From Chthonomonadales bacterium (GTDB lineage: Bacteria > Armatimonadota > Chthonomonadetes > Chthonomonadales > CAJBBX01), in NCBI GenBank assembly GCA_012517255.1, contig JAAYVH010000247.1:1-52483 (forward strand): a DNA stretch of 52,483 nt. The letters are read 5' to 3'. A program made the translations under genes and the position numbers. Shown piece by piece: positions 29,280-40,241 of the stretch. Positions within the stretch are counted from its first letter, which is position 1. Each line of letters opens with the position of its first letter. The notes beneath the pieces were generated by a model. The model had not been told where the DNA came from, searched no databases, and saw only the letters and a list, made by a program, of their open reading frames with translations.

Positions 29280-30977
29280 TCAGTTCTCCTCTCCGAAGTT
29301 GATCTGGATGGCCTTGCGCTTCGGTCCCTTGAACACACCGGGCTTGACCTTGTCGCCGACCTTCAGGCCGGACTTGATCTCGATGAAGCTGTCGCCGCGC
29401 AGCCCCGCCACGACGGAGCGCTTCTCGTAGCGGGCGGCTGGCACGCCGTCCTTCTTGTACTCGGTTGCGAACTGAACCGTGGCTGTATCGCCGTCGCCCT
29501 CCACGGCGTCGGCAGGCAGCCTCAGGACATTCCTGCGCCGATCCACGACGATCGTGCATCGGGCGCTCATACCGGGTCGAAGCCTGGGATCGGGCTTGTC
29601 GACTTCCACCTCGACGGCGAAGCGAATGACCGCTCCGCCTCCGCCCTGTTGAGCTCCGCCCACCTGCTCGCCAGGGCCGACAGCCGCGGGCGACACCTGA
29701 CGCACACGGCCCGTGAACCGCACGCCTTTGGCTCCATCAATGGTGATCTCTACGGGCAGACCCTTGCGCACCTGATGGACATCCACCTCGTTGACAGTGG
29801 CCTTCACCAGCATGCGCGACAGGTCGGCTATCTGAAGGACCGGCGTGCCGGACGAAAACGTGCTGACGCCGCTCGTGATTAACTCGCCTTGCTCGACATA
29901 GCGCTTCGTCACCACGCCGGACATGGTCGCCACCAGTCTGGTGTCGCCCTGACGAACCGCGAACTCCTGCAACTGGTTTTCGATCTGCTGGACGGCTGAC
30001 CGTGCTTGCGCCACATCGTCCTCTCGCATGCGGTCCTGCGCTTCGCCCGCCAGCGCGGCTTTGAGTTGCGCTCGCGCCTGTTCCAGCGCCGCTTGCGCCG
30101 ATCGGACAGTGTCATCCTGGACTGGCAGGAGCCCGGCCGAAGCCCTTGCCCGTGCGAGCGAGGCTTTGGCCGAGTCCACACGAGCCTGCGCTTCGGCGAT
30201 CTCCGTGCGATGCTGCTCCGCCATCAGCTCCAAGCGCTTTCGGGCCTGAGTCAGTCGTGCGAGCGCCGCGGCATGCTCTGTCGTCGCCGCGTCCACCGCG
30301 GTCTGGGATGCGAATCCCCTCTGCAAAAGGCTGCGCTGGCGGCTCAGGTTTCTCTCCGCGGCATCGGCGGCCGCCTGCGCCTCTGTCACGCCCGTCTGAG
30401 CCTGGACGAGCGCCTGCGGGTGCGTGGAGGTCTGAAGGAGCTCGAGAGTCTTCTCCGCGCTCGTCAGCGAGGCTTCGGCCTGCCTGACGTCGCTGTTGAC
30501 AATCTCCGGCTGGGCATCCCTTTCCCGCCGGGCCGACTGAAGCCGAGCCTCAGCAGCCTTGACGGCCTCGCGGGCCTGGGCGATAGATGAGATGGTCTGC
30601 TCGTGCTGGTATCCGACGCCCTTCATGGCCTGAGCCAGTCGCGCACGCGCGCCGTCCAGTTGCGCCCTGATCTGATCCACCTGACTGTTGATCTCGGTCG
30701 GATCTATCTCGGCGAGCACCTGTCCGGCGACGACGCGATCGCCTTCTTTGACATAGAGCCGCGCCAGTCTGCCGGCCACCTTCGATTTGATCTCAACCTT
30801 CTTGAGCGGCTCGATCGCGCCCGTCTCCACGACCTTGATGTCCACGTCGCCGCGATCTACACGCGCAAGGCGGACCGGCGTTGGACGCTTGGTGAACAGA
30901 CGCCGATAGCCCCACCATCCCAGGCCGGCAATGGCGACGATCGGTACCAGACAGCCGAACAGCAGCCTCCGTTTCAT
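29280..30977 (-). CDS. MacA/HlyD-type periplasmic adaptor (membrane fusion protein)
   Basis: 565 residues from the ATG at 30977-30975. One N-terminal helix (LLFGCLVPIVAIAGLGWWGY) anchors it. Then comes a lipoyl/biotinyl half-motif (VEIKSKVAGRLARLYVKEGDRVVAGQVLAEID), a very long Ala/Gln/Arg-rich coiled coil (about residues 105-360), the second lipoyl half (ATMSGVVTKRYVEQGELI), and beta-barrel domains with RLRPGMSARCTIVVD. This is the adaptor of tripartite export systems such as MacAB. The coiled coil is longer than in MacA. It begins the minus-strand operon adaptor, SHOCT/ACP-like protein, permease. The 188-base gap upstream is divergent from the DUF4175 gene and probably holds both promoters. 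Confidence 0.9.
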   Translation of the reverse strand: MKRRLLFGCLVPIVAIAGLGWWGYRRLFTKRPTPVRLARVDRGDVDIKVVETGAIEPLKKVEIKSKVAGRLARLYVKEGDRVVAGQVLAEIDPTEINSQVDQIRAQLDGARARLAQAMKGVGYQHEQTISSIAQAREAVKAAEARLQSARRERDAQPEIVNSDVRQAEASLTSAEKTLELLQTSTHPQALVQAQTGVTEAQAAADAAERNLSRQRSLLQRGFASQTAVDAATTEHAAALARLTQARKRLELMAEQHRTEIAEAQARVDSAKASLARARASAGLLPVQDDTVRSAQAALEQARAQLKAALAGEAQDRMREDDVAQARSAVQQIENQLQEFAVRQGDTRLVATMSGVVTKRYVEQGELITSGVSTFSSGTPVLQIADLSRMLVKATVNEVDVHQVRKGLPVEITIDGAKGVRFTGRVRQVSPAAVGPGEQVGGAQQGGGGAVIRFAVEVEVDKPDPRLRPGMSARCTIVVDRRRNVLRLPADAVEGDGDTATVQFATEYKKDGVPAARYEKRSVVAGLRGDSFIEIKSGLKVGDKVKPGVFKGPKRKAIQINFGEEN

Positions 30978-31165
30978 AGAGCCCCCACGTTCCCGACATT
31001 CCGGACGGCGCAGCCATATGACCGCGACCGCCGAAGCCGAACGGTATACGATGTCAGAGTATGGCCGGTTTCGGTGATATGCGCTCGCCAGAAACCTGTC
31101 ACATGCCTCACTTCGTAGCGTCTCAATGGATACCTGATGATCGAACGAACAGGACGGACGCCACG

Positions 31166-34100
31166 ATGACGGCGCCCGCATTGGCGCTTGCGGGCCTCGC
31201 TCGTGCACGCCTTCGAGTTCGTTGGCACCGGGCACTGGCTGGAGCGGCGACGGGCACGGGAGCTCTGGCCACGCTGGCGATGGTGGGCTTCCATCTCGAT
31301 CGGGCTCTGGCCTTCGACGCTCGGGCGCGCGGGCTGTGGCTCGCCCTGATGATCGCCACGATTCTGGTCACCGTCGCTTTGGCCGGGGTAGCGCCGTTCC
31401 TTCGCCGTGTGCCCGACAGCACGCTGGCCATATGGGCCGAACGGCGCTACCCCGTCCTCGGGGAGCGGCTCCTCTCAGCCGTCGAGCTTGCCGCCGATCC
31501 CGTCGCAGGGGCTTCCCCGGCTCTAGCAGACGCCGTTATGCGCGATGCCGTCAGGACCGCAGCGGATCTCGATCTCGCCTGTGCCGTACCCCGTCGTCAG
31601 CTCCGGATACCGACGGCCTTTGCATTGGTCGCGATAGTCGCGCTCACGGCCCACATCCTTCTTGCGCCGGACGCCTTTCGCACGTGGATCAGCCGCGCGC
31701 TCTTCCCCGCCGCAGACATTCCGATCTGGGCGGCTGCTCATATACGCGTCGAGCCGGGCGACGCCACGATGGCGCGGGGCGATGCAGCCACGCTCCGGGT
31801 CATCGTGCGGGGATACCTGCCCGACACGGCTCAGGTCGCGATGCGATCCGGCTCGGGCCCGTGGGAGAGGCGCGTGCTGTCGGACGGCGCCGATCGTGAC
31901 GGCGCTCGCGTGTTCGTTCTGTCTCTGCCGGCCGTGCTGGATGGCTTCGAATACTACGCCCGGGCCCACGACGGGCGATCGAACACCTACCGGATCCGCG
32001 TCGAGGACCGACCGCTGGTTCAGGGAGCCTCGGTGACGTTGACCTATCCGGCCTACATGGGCAAGCCGCCGGCCACGCGGCAGGGATCCGGAGCCGATAT
32101 CCTCGCGCCGGTCGGCACCATCGCGGACATCCGCGTGGACGCGAACAAGGAGCTGGCCGTCGCCACGATGACCGCTCCGGACGGCGAGCGGACGGATTGG
32201 CGTGTCGAGGGCGCTTCGGCGTCGGGACGGCTCCGCGTCATGCGGGATGGGTTCCTGACCGTGGCGCTTAAGGATACGCGCGGCTTTGGGTCGAGGCCCG
32301 ATGCACGCTACGCGGTGCGCAGCATCCCCGACCGGGCGCCTTCGGTCCGGATAACTGTGCCTGCACGGGACCTCGAGCGCAGCCCCATCGGTTCTGTGCG
32401 CATCGAGGGGTTCGCCACCGATGATTACGGCGTCGGGTCCATGTCGCTCGTCGCCAACTCCCCCGGAAGAACCGCTGCGACGCCGCTCAAGCTGGCTGAC
32501 GGCAGCGCCCCCACGGTCCGATCTGCCGCAATCCTCAACCTCGCCCCGCTGCGTCTGAAGGATGGCGACGTCGTCCGCTACCATCTGGAGGCCCGCGACC
32601 GCGACGACGTCAGCGGGCCTCACACGGGTCGCTCGGCGGAGTACCGCATCCGAATCATCAGCCTGACAGAGATGCAGGAGCGAGCCGACGCCGATACCAA
32701 GCGGGAGATCGAAGCGCTCCGGCGTCTCGCCGCGCAGCAGAAGACCGTCGAAGACATCCTGCGCAAAGCCGGCGACACACCATCGGCCGCCAGGGTCGCC
32801 GCCGACCGACAACGCTCCGTTGCGCAACAGACGGCAGCCCTGCGCTCTCAGGTAGCCCAGGCGACGGAACGCATGCGCGAGAACGGATTGCTGTCTGACC
32901 AGGACACCGCCGACCGCGCGAGCCTCTCTGCGGCGCTGGAACAGCTAGCCCGCGCAACCATGCCGCAAGCCGCCGCCGCGATGGACGCCGCGGCTCAGCC
33001 ATCCTCCGCCCGAAACGCCGCTCTGGAGCGCGCGTCAACGGAGGCGCGCGACATTCGCCGCGAGCTTGAGCGGCTGGCGAACTCATCCGGACCTGCGGCA
33101 TCCGCCAGCGAGCTCGCCCGTGCCGCGGCTCAGTTGGCGCGCGAACAGGCCGCCATGGCGGATGTCTCCGAGGCACGCGCCGACTTCCAGGACTCCATGG
33201 GAGGCCGCCCCGGCGACCTGCCGCAGCTGGCTGCGAGGCAAGCCAAGCTGCAGGAGCAGACCCGCGCGCTGGCGGCGCGACTGGATGCTGCCGCCCGAAG
33301 CGGCTCGGATGCCCCCGCGGTTCGACAGGCCCAGCGCGACTTCTCCGGCGCCGATGTGCCCTCCAAGCAGGCCGAAGCCGGAAGGCAACTGTCGGCCGGG
33401 CGACCTGCGGACGCGGCGAAGCTTCAGCGCGAGAGCGCCGCCGCGCTCCGCCGACTGGCCTCGTCGCTGCTGTCCGGCCAGCAGTCGGCCAATGACCCTG
33501 CTGCCTACGAGAGCCGTGCTGAGGCATTGCGCAAGGCTGCAGATCAGCTAGGCGATCTGGCCAATCGGCAGAGGGCCATCCAGCAGGCCGCCGACCGCAA
33601 CCTGAGCCCTGAGGAGTCCGCCCGAACGGCTTCGGATGAGCGAGCCCTTCAATCCGCGCTCAATGGCGTGATGCCGGCGCTCGCTTCGGCGCCCGCTGCC
33701 GAAGACACCGCCCGTCGCGCGAGCGCCTCCATGGGCAAGGCGGCCGATGCGCTGGCCAGCAACAACCCCAAGCAGGCGAGCCAGCCAGCCCGGCAGGGCA
33801 CGCGGGAGCTCCTTCAAGCGGCCATGGAAGCGAACGAAGCGGCCAGTCTCTTCGAGAGGCAGGCCGATGCGCTTCAGGCCCAGCGCGAAATCGAAGCGTT
33901 GGCGCGCGACCAGCGCGCCTTGCGCGACCGCACGCAGTCCGCCGAGAAGCAGGCCGGGAAGGACGACAAGCTGATTCGCGAACGCTCGGAGGCGCTCGCC
34001 CGCGATCAGGAGCAGATTATCGGTCGGACACACAAGAGTCTCGAAAGCGTCGACTCCGGCACGCTGAAGTGGATAGGCGGGCAGGCAACGCGACGCATGG

Positions 34101-34894
34101 AATCCGCCCGATCAGGCCTGTGGCAGCGGGATATGGGCCCGACTACCCGCCGCTATCAGACTCAGGCAGCGCAGACCCTCGAGCGCCTCGCAGCGTCTCT
34201 GGAGCAGCAGCGCCTTGCAGCCGCCATGCAGATCGAGGCGGGTACCCGCGGCTCCCCTGAGAGCCAGATGGCCGACGTCTCCGGCGACGTTCGGGCTGTG
34301 CGCGAGATGCAGGCGCAGATACGCGCGGAGACAGGTCAGATAGAGGATCGCCGTGCGCAGCGCCCGGATCGGGTGTTGTCGGAGCAGGAGAAACGAGATC
34401 TGTCCGGCCTCGGCGACGCCGAACGAGAGGCGCAGGATCGGCTGCGCGAGGCCGCCGATCGCACGCGTGAGGCCGTTGGCGACGCCGAGGAGATGCGCGG
34501 CATCTCGCAGCAGATGACGCCGATACGCGAGGCGCTGTATCGGCAGGACAGCAGTCGCGCCAATCTGGAGCGACAGGCCGCGATCATTGCGGCCCTCGAT
34601 CGGGTCCTTGACCAGAACCGCGAAGAGCTTGCTTCGTCGCAGAAGCGGCTGGCGCCGGCTAGCTCAGGCCAGCAGCAGCGCCAGACGGCACGCAGCACGC
34701 CGGGCACTGGCAACGCGCCGTTGGTGCAGGCAGCGCCGCCTTCGTTCCGGGCTCCCGATCCCGCACGGTTTCGGTTCGGCGGCCTCAGCGCCCGCGAACA
34801 GCAGCTTCTCCAGTCGGGCAAGCTCGACAAGGTGCCGCCCGAGTATAGGGACCTCGTAAGTCGTTACTATCGAGCCCTGTCGGAGCGCAGATGA
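31166..34894 (+). CDS. DUF4175-type large membrane-anchored coiled-coil protein
   Basis: 1242 residues from the ATG at 31166, preceded by AGGACGG; an ATG at 31061 gives 35 unconvincing extra residues. Three N-terminal helices (ALATLAMVGFHLD, LWLALMIATILVTVALAGVAPFL, IPTAFALVAIVALTAHILLA) are followed by beta-rich domains (VTLTYPAYMGKPP, DRAPSVRITVPARD). The C-terminal half (about residue 510 on) is Ala/Gln/Arg/Glu-rich coiled coil with many ERA-, RQA- and LAR-type repeats. The order matches DUF4175 proteins that accompany MoxR/DUF58/VWA operons in Planctomycetes and relatives. Function is unknown; a scaffold role in the envelope is plausible. Its stop overlaps the next start by four bases. 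Confidence 0.8.
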   Translation: MTAPALALAGLARARLRVRWHRALAGAATGTGALATLAMVGFHLDRALAFDARARGLWLALMIATILVTVALAGVAPFLRRVPDSTLAIWAERRYPVLGERLLSAVELAADPVAGASPALADAVMRDAVRTAADLDLACAVPRRQLRIPTAFALVAIVALTAHILLAPDAFRTWISRALFPAADIPIWAAAHIRVEPGDATMARGDAATLRVIVRGYLPDTAQVAMRSGSGPWERRVLSDGADRDGARVFVLSLPAVLDGFEYYARAHDGRSNTYRIRVEDRPLVQGASVTLTYPAYMGKPPATRQGSGADILAPVGTIADIRVDANKELAVATMTAPDGERTDWRVEGASASGRLRVMRDGFLTVALKDTRGFGSRPDARYAVRSIPDRAPSVRITVPARDLERSPIGSVRIEGFATDDYGVGSMSLVANSPGRTAATPLKLADGSAPTVRSAAILNLAPLRLKDGDVVRYHLEARDRDDVSGPHTGRSAEYRIRIISLTEMQERADADTKREIEALRRLAAQQKTVEDILRKAGDTPSAARVAADRQRSVAQQTAALRSQVAQATERMRENGLLSDQDTADRASLSAALEQLARATMPQAAAAMDAAAQPSSARNAALERASTEARDIRRELERLANSSGPAASASELARAAAQLAREQAAMADVSEARADFQDSMGGRPGDLPQLAARQAKLQEQTRALAARLDAAARSGSDAPAVRQAQRDFSGADVPSKQAEAGRQLSAGRPADAAKLQRESAAALRRLASSLLSGQQSANDPAAYESRAEALRKAADQLGDLANRQRAIQQAADRNLSPEESARTASDERALQSALNGVMPALASAPAAEDTARRASASMGKAADALASNNPKQASQPARQGTRELLQAAMEANEAASLFERQADALQAQREIEALARDQRALRDRTQSAEKQAGKDDKLIRERSEALARDQEQIIGRTHKSLESVDSGTLKWIGGQATRRMESARSGLWQRDMGPTTRRYQTQAAQTLERLAASLEQQRLAAAMQIEAGTRGSPESQMADVSGDVRAVREMQAQIRAETGQIEDRRAQRPDRVLSEQEKRDLSGLGDAEREAQDRLREAADRTREAVGDAEEMRGISQQMTPIREALYRQDSSRANLERQAAIIAALDRVLDQNREELASSQKRLAPASSGQQQRQTARSTPGTGNAPLVQAAPPSFRAPDPARFRFGGLSAREQQLLQSGKLDKVPPEYRDLVSRYYRALSERR

Positions 34895-35958
34895 TGGGCG
34901 CGCGACTGCCAAAAGGACGATCAGGGACTGCCGCGGCTTGCGCCGCGATCTTGCTCGCCGTCGCCGTCTCTTCACCGGCATCGGCTCAGCGCCGCGATCC
35001 CTTCGACGTCGAGGCGCGCGAGTATCTCGGTACGCGCCAATCGGAGGCCGCGGTCCAGAAGGGTCTGAACTTCCTCGCCTCGCGCGTACAACCTGATGGC
35101 CACTGGAACAGCGCGCACTACAATGCGGACGCTGCCGTGACGGGCCTTGCCGTGCTTGCCTTCCTTGCCGCGGGCCATCAGCCGGGCCGCGGCCGCTACG
35201 GCGCTTTCCTGAATCGCTCGGCCGACTGGCTTGCCGAGAGCGTCCAGCGGAGCGGCGTGATCTACCGCGGAGGGAGCACCGGCCCGCCCATGTACGGCCA
35301 CGGCTTCGCCACCCTCGCTCTCGCGGAGCTCTACGGGATGAGTCGGCGCACGGACCTGCGCCGCAAGCTCGAGACAGCCGTTCGACTGATCACCCAGACC
35401 CAGAATGCCGAAGGCGGGTGGCGCTACCAGCCGCAGGCGGCCGATGCCGACATTTCGGTCACTGCCGTGCAGGTGGTGGCCCTTCGAGCCGCCGCCAACG
35501 CGGGGATCGAGGTGCCGGCTGAGACCATCCGGCGCGCTGTCGCCTATCTCAAGGCATGCCAGAACAACACGGATGGCGGGTTCAGCTACCAGATCAACCA
35601 GCGCGGCTCCGGACCTGCCCGCACCGGCGCAGCCGTCCTCTGTCTCTATCTGTGCGGCGAGAGCGCCAGCAAGGAATGCAAGAACGGCGTCACCTTCTTG
35701 CAGCAGCATCCGATCAGCAAGTACGAGTGGGCCTATCGGGAGCACTACTTCTACGCGCTGTACTACTGTACGCAGGCGTTATATCAGGTGGGCGGCAAAC
35801 CGTGGACCGAGTGGTACACGACGGTCCGCGAACGCCTGATCGAGACTCAGGCGAAGGACGGCTCCTGGTCCGACAATCCCGGCAGCGAGTACGCCACGGC
35901 CATGGCGGTACTGACCCTGCAGGTTCCGGCGGGACTGCTGCCCATATACCAGAAGTGA
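34891..35958 (+). CDS. Secreted prenyltransferase/squalene-oxidase-repeat (alpha/alpha toroid) protein
   Basis: 355 residues with a signal peptide ending near ASAQRR. Repeated units of the alpha6-alpha6 toroid type are visible: VQKGLNFLASRVQPDGHWN, AVRLITQTQNAEGGWRYQP, AVAYLKACQNNTDGGFSYQ and LIETQAKDGSWSDNPGSEYATAMAVLTLQ, each with the QxxDGxW-like turn. No DxDD or other cyclase catalytic motif is apparent, so an enzyme role is doubtful. Such exported toroid proteins commonly accompany MoxR/VWA operons in Planctomycetes and Verrucomicrobia and may bind or process peptides, like related alpha-2-macroglobulin thioester domains. The start overlaps the DUF4175 stop (ATGA). Confidence 0.85.
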   Translation: MMGARLPKGRSGTAAACAAILLAVAVSSPASAQRRDPFDVEAREYLGTRQSEAAVQKGLNFLASRVQPDGHWNSAHYNADAAVTGLAVLAFLAAGHQPGRGRYGAFLNRSADWLAESVQRSGVIYRGGSTGPPMYGHGFATLALAELYGMSRRTDLRRKLETAVRLITQTQNAEGGWRYQPQAADADISVTAVQVVALRAAANAGIEVPAETIRRAVAYLKACQNNTDGGFSYQINQRGSGPARTGAAVLCLYLCGESASKECKNGVTFLQQHPISKYEWAYREHYFYALYYCTQALYQVGGKPWTEWYTTVRERLIETQAKDGSWSDNPGSEYATAMAVLTLQVPAGLLPIYQK

Positions 35959-36051
35959 TCGGAACGAGCCCACGGCTCAGAAACACCTGTCCGCCGGGCC
36001 GACCGTACCGTGCCACATCGTTCGGCCTTCGGAGGCAGCACACGAGGAGAT

Positions 36052-37125
<1,074 letters not shown>

Positions 37126-37167
37126 GCCCGATGGCACGAACCGGACCGGTCGGACGGACAGCCTGAC

Positions 37168-38052
37168 ATGGCTAGCATGGCGGACCCTCGCACGCTTGCG
37201 CGCATCGCGTCGCTGGAGCTCCGGGCGCGCGTAGTCGTCGAAGGCGTGATCTCGGGTCTCCATCGCAGCCCGCATCACGGCTACAGCGTCGAGTTCGCGC
37301 AGCACCGCAACTACACGCCGGGCGACGAGATACGCCACATTGACTGGAAGGTCTACGGACGATCCGATCGCTACCACGTCAAGCAGTTCGAGGAGGAGAC
37401 CAATCTCCGAGCCCACATTGCGCTGGATACGAGCAGCTCGATGCTCTACGGCTCGGGAGCGATGACGAAGCTTCAGTACGCCTCGACTATTGCGGCAGCC
37501 CTCGCCTACCTGTTCATGAAGCAGCGGGACGCCGTCGGTCTGACCACGTTCAGCGACGGCGTGACCGCTTATCTGCCGCCGTCGGGGACGCCCGCCCATG
37601 CCCGCGAGATGATGGCCAGGCTCGAGACCGTGGAGACAAGGCCGCGGACCGACATAAGCAAGACGCTGCATGATCTGGCCGAGCGAGTGCAGCGCCGCAG
37701 TCTGATCGTGCTGTTGAGCGACTTCTTCGATGATGCCGAGCGGGTGGTGCGAGGCCTGCAGCACTTTCGTCATCGCCGCCATGAGGTGATTGTCTTCCAT
37801 ACCATGGACCCCGACGAGATGACGTTCCCGTTCCGCGACCAGACGATCTTCGAGGGTCTCGAGAACGAAGGGAGGCTGGACGCCGATCCGCGAGCCCTGC
37901 GCGCGCAATACGTGCAGGCCGTGGAGGCCCACATTGCCGCCATTCGTCGCGGATGCCGCGACCTGCGCATGGATTATGTGCTCATGCAGACCGACACGCC
38001 GCTCGACGACGCTCTAGCGCGCTACCTCTCCGAACGGATGCGTCAGCCGTGA
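37168..38052 (+). CDS. DUF58 domain protein (VWA-like partner of MoxR)
   Basis: 294 residues. The DUF58 signature GYSVEFAQHRNYTPGDEIRHIDWKVYGRSDRYHVKQFEEE (about 37-76) is intact. A VWA-like fold follows with a MIDAS motif, ALDTSSSM, and later LIVLLSDFFDD. DUF58 proteins are encoded next to MoxR ATPases and are thought to be substrates or adaptors of the chaperone. The gene starts 42 bases after moxR and its stop overlaps the GTG start of the next VWA protein by four bases. Confidence 0.93.
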   Translation: MASMADPRTLARIASLELRARVVVEGVISGLHRSPHHGYSVEFAQHRNYTPGDEIRHIDWKVYGRSDRYHVKQFEEETNLRAHIALDTSSSMLYGSGAMTKLQYASTIAAALAYLFMKQRDAVGLTTFSDGVTAYLPPSGTPAHAREMMARLETVETRPRTDISKTLHDLAERVQRRSLIVLLSDFFDDAERVVRGLQHFRHRRHEVIVFHTMDPDEMTFPFRDQTIFEGLENEGRLDADPRALRAQYVQAVEAHIAAIRRGCRDLRMDYVLMQTDTPLDDALARYLSERMRQP

Positions 38053-40241
38053 CATTCATCAGCCCGGGATTCCTGTGGGCGCTTGCTGCCGTCTCGGTTC
38101 CTCTGCTCCTCCATCTGGTGCGCCGTCGGAGAATCCGCGTCCTGCGCTGGGCCGCATGGCAGTTCCTTGTCCAATCCCAGCAGAGGCTCAGGCGCCGGCT
38201 GCGTCTCGAGCAGATGATCCTCGCCGCGATCCGGGCGCTCATCGTAGCCCTGATCGTGCTGGCGTTTGCGCGACCGGTCATTAGATCCCGTGCCATCGGT
38301 CAGGCCGGATCGGGCCCGATTCACGCCGTGATCGCCCTCGACAACTCGGCTTCCATGGGTTTCGAACGAGCCGGCGAGACGGATTTCGAGCGCGCGCGCA
38401 AGGCCGCGGATCAGATCATATCGAGCACGCTGAAGCCAGGCGACGCCGTATCGGTGGTGCTCGCGTCGGCGAACCCCAGGCCGCTCGTCAAGCATCCGTC
38501 TCACGACCTGGAAGGCGTCAGGCGCACGATCCGGCGAGCGCCGCTGTCAGGATATGGAACTGACTATGCCCGAACGGCTCGCCTGTGTCTGGAGATCTGC
38601 GAGGCGGGTCGCGCGTCGCGTCGCGAAGTGTACGTTATCACGGACTCCCAGCGATCGGGCTTCCCTGGCATGCCCGGCACGGCAGAAGCGGACACGTGGC
38701 GGCGCCTCAGTCGCCTCGCGCGCATCACCTGGATCCACGTTGCCGCCGACTCGCGCCCGAATGCGTCGGTCCTGCCGCCCATGCAGAGCCGCGATTTCGT
38801 CATCCCGGGGGCGCCCGTAAGGATCGAGTCGGAGGTGGTCAATCGTACCGACGGCCCGCTCAGATCGGCCACGGCGAGGCTGGAAGTCGAGACGCGCACG
38901 GCTGGCGCGACCGCCCTGCAGATTGCGAAGGGCGAGACAGCCCGCGCCGCATTCACCCACACATTCGATCGTCCGGGGACGCACTACGGTCGGATCGTGC
39001 TCGATCGACCCGATGGACTCGCCTCCGACAACTCAGGCTGGTTCGCCGTTCATGTGCGCAAGGCGCTGCGTGTGCTGGTTGTCGGTCCGACCACATCCGG
39101 TGCATCGGTGCCTGACACGCTGTATGTCGCGACGGCGTTGTCTCCCGCCGGCGCCAGCGAGGGCGGCGCAGCTCAGGTGACCTCAACGGTTCGTAACGCC
39201 CTGAGCGATTCGGGCATGCCCTTGCGCTCCTTCGATGTGGTGGTGCTCGCCGGACCGTCGAACCTATCGGCCGCCGAGCTTCGCGCTCTGCGCGGCTTCG
39301 TCGAGGCTGGCGGTGGGCTCCTCGCCTTCCCTGCGGCTTCTGGCGGGACAGGCCTTGCGACGGTTGCTGGCGAACGCGAGGAGGCGCTGTGGCCGGTTCG
39401 CATCGGCTCGCGTCGTCAGCTTCCGCTGGATCGGGCTCCGTCGCTCGACGCCGCCACTATCACGCGCCAACCCCTGCTGCTGTTCCGGTCGGCAGAGACG
39501 ACCGACCTCGGCGCCGCCAGGTTCACCACAACCTATGACCTCGGCGTGCCCGATACGGGCGGATCTCGCAGCGGCACGGCCAGGCAAGGACGACCGCAGA
39601 CCATTCTGCGGTTCTCCGATGGCCGGCCGGCGATCATTGAGCGTGCTCTCGGCAACGGGCGGGCCATCCTCTGCGCGTTTTCTGCTGGCGTAGATGGCGG
39701 CGATCTGCCGCTCAAGGCGGCCTATGTTCCCCTGATTCACCAGTTGGTGGCTTACCTCGCATCGGCACGGTCGGACGAGCGCATGCTGTCGGTGGGCCAG
39801 CCGGCAGCTTTGACGTTCGGCATCGAAGCCGGACAGAAGACGTTCTCCATCGCGCGCAAGGCCGCATTGCCTGATGAGGCCGACCGCATCATCGCAAGCA
39901 GTCTCCGGGGCGTTCCCGGACCCGATGCCGTCATGCTCCGCTGTCCGCCTCCGACCGAGCCCGGGCTCTATGAAGTCACGTCCGACGCGGTAGATCTGTC
40001 CGACGGCTTTGCCGCGAATCTGGATCCCCGCGAGACAGACCTGACCGTCGCGCGACCGGACGTCATCGCAGGTCATGCCGGCTCCATACCGATCACGTTC
40101 GCGCACGAGGGAGATGACATCGGGCGTGTGGTTCGATCTTCTCGCTATGGCTCCGAGTTCTGGCCTGCGCTGATCGTGTCGGCGCTCATCCTGATGGCGG
40201 CCGAGACCTATCTCGCGCGCGCCTTTGGGCGGCGCACATGA
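38049..40241 (+). CDS. BatA-like membrane VWA protein
   Basis: 730 residues from a GTG that overlaps the DUF58 stop (GTGA). The N-terminus is the conserved BatA-type membrane segment (FISPGFLWALAAVSVPLLLHLVRRRR), followed by a second helix (MILAAIRALIVALIVLAFARPV). The VWA domain has the MIDAS motif ALDNSASMG and VYVITDSQRSG. Later come CARDB/Ig-like regions, a glutamine-amidotransferase-like segment (VVLAGPSNLSAAELRALRGFVEAGGGLLAF), and a C-terminal helix (FWPALIVSALILMAAETYLA). It probably works in the envelope with the MoxR/DUF58 pair. The next gene overlaps it by four bases. Confidence 0.85.
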   Translation: MTFISPGFLWALAAVSVPLLLHLVRRRRIRVLRWAAWQFLVQSQQRLRRRLRLEQMILAAIRALIVALIVLAFARPVIRSRAIGQAGSGPIHAVIALDNSASMGFERAGETDFERARKAADQIISSTLKPGDAVSVVLASANPRPLVKHPSHDLEGVRRTIRRAPLSGYGTDYARTARLCLEICEAGRASRREVYVITDSQRSGFPGMPGTAEADTWRRLSRLARITWIHVAADSRPNASVLPPMQSRDFVIPGAPVRIESEVVNRTDGPLRSATARLEVETRTAGATALQIAKGETARAAFTHTFDRPGTHYGRIVLDRPDGLASDNSGWFAVHVRKALRVLVVGPTTSGASVPDTLYVATALSPAGASEGGAAQVTSTVRNALSDSGMPLRSFDVVVLAGPSNLSAAELRALRGFVEAGGGLLAFPAASGGTGLATVAGEREEALWPVRIGSRRQLPLDRAPSLDAATITRQPLLLFRSAETTDLGAARFTTTYDLGVPDTGGSRSGTARQGRPQTILRFSDGRPAIIERALGNGRAILCAFSAGVDGGDLPLKAAYVPLIHQLVAYLASARSDERMLSVGQPAALTFGIEAGQKTFSIARKAALPDEADRIIASSLRGVPGPDAVMLRCPPPTEPGLYEVTSDAVDLSDGFAANLDPRETDLTVARPDVIAGHAGSIPITFAHEGDDIGRVVRSSRYGSEFWPALIVSALILMAAETYLARAFGRRT

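Noticed and set aside
30978-31235. Extended N-terminus of the MacA-like adaptor
   Set aside because: The upstream 86 codons have no signal sequence; MKRRLLFG at 30977 begins a proper membrane anchor.
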